Positions 57,304 to 64,000 of a stretch of 64,000 nt of DNA are shown here, piece after piece; the stretch's first letter is position 1, and each line of letters opens with the position of its first letter. The notes under the pieces are model-generated. The model worked only from the letters and a program-made list of their open reading frames with translations. It ran no database searches and had not been told where the DNA came from. The stretch lies in NCBI GenBank assembly GCA_001931905.2, contig MSJI02000442.1, positions 18,176 to 82,175 of the forward strand. Reading direction: 5' to 3'. The translations under genes and the position numbers were made by a program. The stretch is from Cladosporium sp. IMV 00045. Lineage: Eukaryota; Ascomycota; Dothideomycetes; Cladosporiales; Cladosporiaceae.

Positions 57304-58200
57304 CTAACAGACGTGCCATTCCCTTTCTCAATACCCATATACACACATCGGCCATCACCTCATCCAACCTAGTATGGGTTTGCAATACCGCTCGTGCATG
57401 ACATTTAGTCCTCGCCGTCTAAGGTTTAACACAAAGATGTTTATCGGGCGCCGGCGCACAGGGCAGCAGTATTCTAGAAGGGAAGCACCTTCCGAGATCA
57501 GCCGTTGGTGCGCGTTTTCGGCGGATCGATAGCCTGCCCTGCTGGTACCTGCTTCACAAAAGCTAACTCAAGAGATTTAGCTGGAGCTTGTGACCGATTG
57601 CTATCGCAACCGAATGGGGAATTTCCCCTCGCTCTTCCCTTCCACCGTCACTCTTCAAATCCCATTAATCCGTGTCAGGACATCCTTCTCGGTGAAAAGT
57701 GGACAGAATACTAGAGTAGGTCGGATATTGGAAGAATAGTGGTCAATGGAAATTTCACGGTCTCACAAGTCGGATTGAGCAAGTCGAAATGCGAGAGACT
57801 TGCATAGTCGTGCACACCCACCCGTGGGCACTTTTACTGCCACGCTCGCGCTGGTGTGTCCGTACATGGTTGCGAAGGTTGGCAGGAGGAAAGGCATAGT
57901 TGCAAGAGACAGATGAGTATGCAAAAGTTCGACAGATATCGAAATAGATGTGTTGCTGAGTGGGACGACGCTTGTCCATACGCCATCATGTACAGGCTCG
58001 CCAATGTCGACAAGCGGCAAGTGGTCATGCAATAAAGGATGACAAAGTGCGACTTGGTGTATTGCATAGTCTGTTGCACCGAGCTCCTACGAGCGACGCG
58101 TGCGCGTAAACAACATCTCACTGAGCCTCAGCCGCTTGCCACGTGGAGCGAAATCGTTCGGCTGGAACACAGCCAGCCAATGAAGTCTGGAGGAAATGGA
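57304..58200. other. Unassigned stretch between two LINE fragments
   Basis: About 900 bases without a recognised gene lie between the C-terminal and the RNase H parts of LINE copies in the same orientation. It may be an insertion that split one LINE copy, or unrelated host DNA. Confidence 0.4.
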
Positions 58201-58500
58201 ATGGGGTCTGGGTAATAGTTTGCATGTCTCCACTTTTCCTTGATGGCTTGCTCCATGAACGACAGTGACGCCGAACGCATATCTTTGGGTTGTTGCCTTG
58301 CGGCCCGTTGCGCTGCAGCGCCTGCTCTCTTGTACCCTGGCGCCTGGTAGCCACGTCAAGACTACCCGGACGCCCTCGTCTTCAACTCGCAATGCTTGTC
58401 TCTTTATGTCCGTGATAATCGGCAACATCCACTGCTTTATCCCTTGGAGAACTGTCAGCGCCGACCGTGACTCCGTCACAATCTCAGCGATCGACGGTCC
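58201..58500 (-). mobile_element. LINE fragment (RNase H region)
   Basis: The minus strand encodes AEIVTESRSALTVLQ, VRVVLTWLPG and, after a frame change, QQPKDMRSASLSFMEQAIKE. These equal the RNase H and following region of the 41-kb LINE fragment. Both ends are truncated. Confidence 0.7.
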
Positions 58501-58595
58501 GTCCTCACCGAACCGACTCTGAGACTTTAGCTGTATCGATAGCTTATGTCAGTCACGCTCAACTTTACAAACCGGTATCAAACCGCTGTTATTCA

Positions 58596-59211
58596 CTACC
58601 TTCGAGACGCATATTCTTGCTGAACGCCAGAGACGGTAGTTCTCTGCCCTGTTCCATATGCGCCGGTCGGCGTTCCTGTCGCGTGCATCATCTTCTCGAT
58701 AGACTCCCCGAGACGAAGCCTCGCTAAGAGCATGGTTGACTCCTCGTCAGTGCCATTTCGCATTCTCTCCACAAATGCCTCCAGATTATTCACATGATCC
58801 ATCACCGATTGAAGGTTCTGTCTCAAACCCTCTGTCCTTGTCAAGCCTTCGGGAATTTCCCAGAGACATTCAAGATTGCATTCTTTGCAAAATCGGCAGA
58901 CAGGGCGGTGGCCAGTACATTTTGTCTTCCTTCTTTGACACTGTACACATGCGCTCCTTACAGGCGCCGACCTCTTGCTCCCCCGGCCTGACAGAGCGGC
59001 GCGCACAACATCTACGGCCTCGGCGCTTCCACCTTTGTGTAGCTTCATCCGCGCTCTTGTCCTGAGTTAACCGTCCGCTTTGATGCTTCCCACTATCAGT
59101 AGTGATATCCAGTAGGTTATCGATTGCTTCAGTCGACCGTCTTCTGGCTGGTGGCAATGGTAACGCAGTGGAACTCACAGCTACCTGTGCGTGCGAGCTT
59201 TCAGGAGACAT
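58596..59211 (-). pseudogene. Small Zn2Cys6 zinc-cluster protein, frameshifted
   Basis: The downstream frame (from ATG 59048) encodes the zinc cluster CVQCQRRKTKC then CRFCKECNLEC, PEGLTR, a coiled coil and LLARLRLGESIEKMM. It is closest to the protein at 49603. The matching leader (MSPESSHAQVAV, then QDKSADEATQ) lies upstream in another frame from ATG 59211, and a one-base shift near 59035-59045 separates them. If translation starts at 59048 a 150-aa protein with an intact cluster would still be made, so function is possible. Confidence 0.65.
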
Positions 59212-59506
59212 TACCACAGAACGCCTACACTGTGCTATGATGTCAATATGATGCTCCGTTAACGTATCCTTGTAGCTGCAACGCATTGCTGCCGAACCCA
59301 GGCTAGAGTATTTGAAATGTAGTCTTGCAGGGGCAAAGGAAGATGAACGGTAGACAGATACTATCTCTGCTGTGATCTCAATCGACACCATGCTACGGTC
59401 GCATTGCTGCGCTTGTCTTCACAATTACTGACCTAGAGATGTATGCCGAGGTCCGGAGTATGCGCCCGAAAACCGCCGCTAACTAGCAGGGCGCAGCTAA
59501 CGTAAC
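59212..59506. other. Intergenic, no gene supported
   Basis: The 5' flank of the frameshifted zinc-cluster gene; the only ORF continues its leader frame upstream. Confidence 0.35.
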
Positions 59507-59513
59507 GTCACAG

Positions 59514-59674
59514 TAGGGGTTCTCGGTCAGGTGGGGAGTTCGGTCACTCCCTCGCGCTAGTTTCGCGTTTTCACCGAATTTCCACGCGTTCTTCTTTCTT
59601 TCTTCTTTACTATGCCTACCCTCTCCAAAGATACTCTTACTATAGCCTTATTAACCTATTAAAATAGCGAATAT
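59514..59674 (+). mobile_element. Pogo-like relic, 5' end only
   Basis: After a TA near 59514 comes a GC-rich terminal-like sequence (GGGGTTCTCGGTCAGGTGGG). An ATG at 59612 then starts MPTLSKDTLTIALLTY, typical of the first residues of Pogo/Fot transposases, before a stop. The matching inverted repeat was not found. It is interrupted by the LTR-like segment that follows. Confidence 0.5.
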
Positions 59675-59907
59675 TGTCACGGGCGAAGGCAGCGTGTACA
59701 GGGCGTAGGTATGGCTACCAATCAGATCAGATACAGAGCTATATACAGTCCTAGTCATAACCTAGCAGGTCGCTGGAGAACGAAGACGTAGCTCGAAGGG
59801 CTACAATACATTGTAAAGGAGAAGCGCAGCTGAAGCCGAAGCCCGGCTTAACTGGCCCCCTAAGTATCACCAGCAATGTCACGGGGCTCTAGATCCTGGC
59901 CGTGACA
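59675..59907 (-). repeat. Solo-LTR-like segment (233 bp)
   Basis: The segment starts TGTCACGG and ends CCGTGACA, the TG..CA inverted ends of retrotransposon LTRs. Read on the minus strand it has a TGTATATAG promoter-like motif at about its middle. No coding region or second LTR is nearby, and the flanking five bases do not match, so this could be a solo LTR with a decayed target duplication. Confidence 0.5.
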
Positions 59908-60321
59908 CTTTACTTTTTTACTACAGTATCTCCCGTTAACTAAGGAGGATGAGGAGGAATCCGTTCCGCCCGGCGCTAAGCACCTAAAGGGCAACTATCT
60001 ACGTCACACTATTTACATGCATCTCAGTTGGCTAGACCTAACAGAACTCCAAGCACATTGTCCTTGAACACTTTGGTCATCTAATGGTATGCATTTCATT
60101 GCTTCGAGTTCTCGTGATCAATGGTCGGCAGGCACTCTTGAAGCTATGTTATCAAGTGTTCATCGTCCTATCTCCAGCGGATGAAGCGGGGGCCTGCCGT
60201 GTGTGCGAGGGTGCGTGGGGTGGTTGCGGTGTTGATGATTTGTAGGGGTGGTGTTCTCCGATCGCTATTCAGAGTCTATCTCGTTGTTCGCCATCGCTAG
60301 CTAGTGTCGTGCTCGAATCGC
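59908..60321. other. Intergenic / LINE 3' flank
   Basis: No gene is supported. The right part is probably the 3' untranslated region of the LINE relic at 60322. Confidence 0.35.
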
Positions 60322-60602
60322 TTAGTTGCTAGGGTGAACTTGATCACAGCTCGCACCGCATCCATGTCCTGTCTCCAGTCGTCGGTAGTCGGTATCCGTG
60401 GTGGACTTGCCTCCGAGCAGACGGGAAAGATTATCTTCGCCTGTGTACACGTACAAGGTCTTCCGCTGCTCACTCCACCTGGTGCAGTGCAAGATGAAAT
60501 GCTCCCTTGTCTCCGCTGCCTCGCCGCAATCGCAAAGGTTCGTCTCCGCTGCTCTGATGTTGTGTAGATACCCGTTCAGTGGTGTCATCATGCCTGTGCG
60601 CA
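60322..60602 (-). pseudogene. LINE ORF2 C-terminal fragment of a second LINE family, split by the hAT element
   Basis: The minus strand encodes TTMRTGMMTPLNGYLHNIRA, then CDCGEAAETREHFILHCTRW, the zinc-binding C terminus of a LINE polyprotein distinct from the 17-kb family. On the far side of the hAT element the minus strand at 63223-63300 reads on in a compatible frame (MRQFTALNTALHASLQPQRH), suggesting that hAT insertion split one reading frame. Confidence 0.65.
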
Positions 60603-63222
60603 TAGTGGTCTGAATCTGAATTGGGTTCAACAGGGATCATGAATATTCATATGAATCTGAATCTGAATTCTGGTTTCTGAATATTCACCATACATTCAGA
60701 TTATTCAGATTGCACCCAGGGTTAGGGTTGGAGTCTCAGCCCTACGGCTCATTTATAGACTCTCACAAGCATAATCCGGGGTCCTACAAACCTTGCGAGT
60801 CTGAGGCTTACCGTATCAGGCAGCGTGAGCTCCCGCAATTCCAGGATGCATGACGTTTCAGGGGACTCGGTGTTCCAACTGCCGCTGTTATGTGACGACC
60901 GAGATGGACGCAGAAGCTGCAACGTCGATCGCCGACGGTGAATGGCCTCTCCAAGCACGCGCTTCTTCCTCCACCCCTCGAACATCAAGCACTGACGGCG
61001 AGAGAGGGTCGACACCTGGTACAGTCAGATCTCTTAAGCGCAAGCGATCATCATGCCCGAACATCAAGGAAGTCCACCCAGCCTGGACGTACGCTCGCGT
61101 GCGTTTACCCCACGAACCTGAGCGCAACCGGCACTACCAAAAGCTCTTTTACTGCAAGCAATGCGACTACTGTCAACCAATCCAGAATGCTGAGCAGCAT
61201 CTCCGCTCCAGCCATGGCGTGCGCCTGCAGCGGATCACGGCGTCACCGATTTTCGACGCCCTGCAAAGACAGAAAGAGAAGGGCGAGTTGCTGAGTCGCA
61301 CGACGCAAGAGAAATTGCTATTCAACATCCTGGACAAACGCCGTTTTCGGGATGCTCTGGCGCGCTTCATCGTGCGAGCGAACGTCAGTCACCGCGTAGT
61401 AGAGCTCGACGAGTTCGTAGAGCTTTGCAGAGCGCTCAACCCGCAATGCGCGCAGACGCTCTTGAAGTCGCATACATCTATACCACGACAGATACATTCC
61501 AATTATGAGCGGCAGCGCCGCGTTGTGGCGCAAGCGCTGCAGTCTTCTGCATCACGTATCAACATTTGTACAGACAGCTGGACGAGCGGCGTTAACCATC
61601 AAGGAGAGTTCCAGTCTATTTATGCCAGGTTCGTCAGTAGAGACGGCAGGCTCCAGCATGCGCTCCTCGGTATGCCTGAGCTTCACTACGGGCACGCCGG
61701 CGAGCTAGTTGCTCCTCTTATCGTACATACACTCGAATCGTACGGTATCGAGAAGCGATTGGGCTACGTCACTGCCGACAACGCAGGTGCCAACGACACG
61801 CTATGCCGCGCAATGGAAGAATGCTTGTCGAGTCGCCACGGCATTGATTGGAATGCGAGGCACAACCGATTGCGCTGTCTCGGTCACGTCCTCAATATCG
61901 CTGTGCAAGCCTTCCTCTTCTGTCGAAACGAAGAAGCCTTCGACATGGCCACACAGCGGGTACTCAACTCCGGCTCGGTCATCGAGGACGCTATAGTCAG
62001 CGAAGGGGGCTTGGCGAGTCATGGTCCGCTGAACAAGGTGTATCGGCTGGCCGTTGCAGTGCGCAACCTGGCTCTGCACAAGGAGTTCAAAGACCTTGCG
62101 GAAAAAGTGCTGAAGCTACCTGGCGAGACCAGGTGGAACGCCTGGTACACGCTTCTTTCTGACGCGATAGAATGCCGCGACGCCATTGCCAGGATGATAG
62201 ACCGCCACGCCCAGCTAGAGGCTTTCAAGCTGAGCCGTGACGAGTGGCAAACCCTCCATGACGCATCCGATTTTCTTCAACCCTTTCACCAAGTCACGAT
62301 GTTGAGCCAAGGTGACCAAGCCACATTCGACAGCTTTCAGGTGCAGATCGATTTCCTGATCAAGCACTATGAGGACAGCGAACGCAAGTTCACGTCCAAA
62401 GAAGCACTGCTTGCTGCAATCAACACCAGTTGGATCGCATTCAACAAATACTACGAGCTGTCAGATGACGTGCCTGTACACGCGGCAGCTGTTTTGCTCC
62501 ATCCCGGCTATCGGAAAGCGTACATGGACAAAGTCTGGAAGAAGCCCTGGATTAAGCCCGGCATTGAGAGAGCGAAGAAGCTTTTCGAGACTCGTTATCG
62601 ACAACGTGCAACGGAGTCTTCCGTCTCCGATGCAGCGGAGCGAATTGAGGCTCGAACGGCGTGGGACATTCATCGCACCAGATTGTTACAGTCGCTCACG
62701 TCCCAGAGCCAAGACGAGTTCACCGCCTTCGTCAACGCCACGCCTACTAAGATTGCAGGGAGTCCCATCGAATGGTGGAGCCAGCCTGACCAAAAAGCCG
62801 CCTACCCACAGCTGTGGCAGATGGCGATCGACTGCTTGAGTGCGATGCCGATGAGCGCTGCCAGCGAGTCGAGCTTCAGTGGGATGAGGAGGACAATCAC
62901 CTGGTCACGCAGCCATTTAGGCGGGCAAGTGATTGAAGAGGGAGAGTGCTTGAAGGATTGGCAGCGCCGTGGCTATGCCTGCCAGACCGATGATGGGTAC
63001 GACTCAGATAGCACCAATGATGATCTGCTCGCGCCAGTTGGAGAATGGATCCGAAGTGAATCGACTGTTGAGAAGTCAGTGACTTCACTCACATTCACTC
63101 ATGCCAAGACTTGACAAGGAATGACGTATTGAATAAAACCTGAATACTGAATAACGGGTATCTGAATTGAATTGAATCTGAATACGAGTTTCTGAATCTG
63201 AATATTCAGATTCAGACCACTA
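60603..63222 (+). mobile_element. hAT DNA transposon (2.6 kb)
   Basis: Perfect 19-base terminal inverted repeats (TAGTGGTCTGAATCTGAAT at 60603-60621, its complement at 63204-63222) bound the element. The next 100 bases at each end are full of CTGAAT/ATTCAG motifs, as expected for subterminal transposase-binding sites. The transposase gene lies between. No clear 8-bp target duplication was seen. Confidence 0.85.
60850..63114 (+). CDS. hAT transposase (754 aa, apparently intact)
   Basis: One uninterrupted frame from ATG 60850. Near residue 100 is a BED-like zinc finger (YCKQCDYCQPIQNAEQHLRSSHG). The RNase H-like core includes INICTDSWTSG (first Asp region), GYVTADNAGAND (second) and a lower conserved middle with RCLGHVLNIAVQAF. 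The C-terminal dimerisation region has EWWSQPDQKAAYPQL, then AMPMSAASESSFSGMRR, diagnostic of hAT. With intact ends and frame this element may still be able to move. Confidence 0.85.
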   Translation: MTFQGTRCSNCRCYVTTEMDAEAATSIADGEWPLQARASSSTPRTSSTDGERGSTPGTVRSLKRKRSSCPNIKEVHPAWTYARVRLPHEPERNRHYQKLFYCKQCDYCQPIQNAEQHLRSSHGVRLQRITASPIFDALQRQKEKGELLSRTTQEKLLFNILDKRRFRDALARFIVRANVSHRVVELDEFVELCRALNPQCAQTLLKSHTSIPRQIHSNYERQRRVVAQALQSSASRINICTDSWTSGVNHQGEFQSIYARFVSRDGRLQHALLGMPELHYGHAGELVAPLIVHTLESYGIEKRLGYVTADNAGANDTLCRAMEECLSSRHGIDWNARHNRLRCLGHVLNIAVQAFLFCRNEEAFDMATQRVLNSGSVIEDAIVSEGGLASHGPLNKVYRLAVAVRNLALHKEFKDLAEKVLKLPGETRWNAWYTLLSDAIECRDAIARMIDRHAQLEAFKLSRDEWQTLHDASDFLQPFHQVTMLSQGDQATFDSFQVQIDFLIKHYEDSERKFTSKEALLAAINTSWIAFNKYYELSDDVPVHAAAVLLHPGYRKAYMDKVWKKPWIKPGIERAKKLFETRYRQRATESSVSDAAERIEARTAWDIHRTRLLQSLTSQSQDEFTAFVNATPTKIAGSPIEWWSQPDQKAAYPQLWQMAIDCLSAMPMSAASESSFSGMRRTITWSRSHLGGQVIEEGECLKDWQRRGYACQTDDGYDSDSTNDDLLAPVGEWIRSESTVEKSVTSLTFTHAKT

Positions 63223-63540
63223 TGTCGTTGTGGTTGCAATGAAGCATGTAAAGCCGTGTTGAGTGCTGTAAACTGTCGCATCCGCTCGTGTGTCGCATTC
63301 GCATGTGGGGTACGTTATCTATTCCACTCGTTCATTACGGGAGTACACTGATGAGGTACCTGGAAGAATAGCGGGTTGAGGTGGAGGATAGGTGCGCGAG
63401 GATGGAGCTCTGTGCTTGTCGAGCTGGATACAGCAGTCAAAATGATAAACGAAGCGACACGGCGTATGAGAATAGCATGAGGTAAATGACAAGAGTTATT
63501 TTCATAACTAATTACTTATCGGAAATTGATGCTAAAGTAT
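63223..63540. other. Right flank of hAT; LINE remnant then intergenic
   Basis: The first about 80 bases continue the LINE frame on the minus strand; the rest has no recognised gene. Confidence 0.4.
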
Positions 63541-63911
63541 TCACACGCCACTGCCAGCGATGCGGCTGGTGCCATCATCAGGGCCAGGCAGACCTTCTTC
63601 GTCTCCAGGCTCCTGGTAGGTACCAGATGGCTTGGCAGCACCTCTAGTGCCATCGGAGATGACGTTATTCTGGTCGATGGCCTGCTTATCATCGGTCTCT
63701 GTCGAGACCGTTAGAAAGGTGACCACAAGTAGAGCGCACAAAGAATAGGGAAGTACGAACCGAGCTGAGCGTCGGAGTCGGCGACGTTGGAGTCGATAGG
63801 GTCTTCGACAGGCTTGTCGTCGGGTTGGACGGGGACCTGGTACTGGCCGGTGCGACTCTTGTAGTCGTTGTCCTGGAGCTTGCCAGTGATGATGTCGTTT
63901 TGGTCGCTCAT
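63541..63911 (-). CDS. Small conserved-looking two-exon protein (102 aa)
   Basis: Exon 1 (63911-63761, MSDQNDIITGKLQDNDYKSR) and exon 2 (63698-63541) join across a 62-nt intron (donor GTTCGT, branch CTAAC, acceptor GACAG), the frame kept through a split GAG codon. The protein is hydrophilic and acidic, probably unstructured, ending PGPDDGTSRIAGSGV. I recall similar short proteins in other filamentous ascomycetes but no function. It is the first ordinary-looking host gene after the transposon block. Confidence 0.65.
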
Positions 63912-64000
63912 TGCGGCTGTGAGTGGTGTGAAGTTGAATTTGGGAAAGGTGTTGGTAATTGTGACAGGTGGACCGAGTACGTTGTGAATTTTTTTTTTTT

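Noticed and set aside
1..64000. CRISPR arrays, rRNA genes or a Starship-type tyrosine recombinase
   Set aside because: No regularly spaced repeats, rRNA-like conserved blocks or DUF3435-type recombinase motifs were seen on either strand.

Overview
The window looks like a gene-poor, transposon-rich accessory region, possibly subtelomeric, of a filamentous ascomycete (Pezizomycotina; a dothideomycete is plausible but unproven). The support is short introns of about 45-80 nt with GT..AG ends and CTNAC-like branch sites, Zn2Cys6 regulators, a fungal-type phytochrome relic, a GAF hybrid histidine kinase, a RecQ-type helicase of the fungal telomere-linked kind, and Tad-like LINE, Pogo/Fot and hAT elements. 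All exon-intron models were built by eye from splice signals and reading-frame continuity. A 20-N run at 41028-41047 is an assembly gap, and nothing should be joined across it.

1-16.4 kb: a partial ORF, a small two-exon gene, an intact 891-aa gene (2087-4762) combining a JmjC-type cupin with a C-terminal CXC-type cysteine cluster, a convergent EST1/SMG7-like gene, an internally deleted copy of the JmjC-CXC gene, a frame-disrupted RBR ubiquitin ligase, a three-exon unknown gene, a MADS-box-like exon, two more unknown genes, and a divergent paralogue of the JmjC family (14058-16415) that has lost its metal ligands.

16.8-25.1 kb: an almost complete LINE on the minus strand (one frameshift in ORF1, one stop in ORF2). 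It is followed by a helicase fragment running in frame into another JmjC-CXC copy, itself broken by a frameshift and a stop.

25.7-38.0 kb: a decayed Zn2Cys6-class regulator, then an intact five-exon hybrid histidine kinase on the minus strand. Divergent from the kinase is a dead phytochrome gene that lost its chromophore cysteine, its H-box and everything after it. A small two-exon zinc-cluster gene follows.

40.3-45.6 kb: two halves of Pogo-type elements with matching terminal inverted repeats, separated by the assembly gap, a LINE 3' fragment and unassigned DNA. 46.3-48.5 kb: an intact five-exon zinc-cluster transcription factor of 635 aa. 49.6-59.2 kb: further members of the small zinc-cluster family (one intact, one C-terminal relic, one frameshifted), a complete but internally deleted Pogo element (55078-56761) and LINE 3' fragments. 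59.5-63.3 kb: a Pogo-like relic carrying an LTR-like segment, and a hAT element with an intact 754-aa transposase inserted into a LINE ORF. The window ends with a small two-exon conserved-looking gene.

Two families tie the region together. One is the JmjC-CXC proteins (one intact, one divergent, two broken copies within 23 kb). The other is the short zinc-cluster plus coiled-coil proteins (four loci). Both are being copied and broken alongside transposons. The most novel-looking content is the JmjC-CXC family and its fusion to a RecQ-type helicase.
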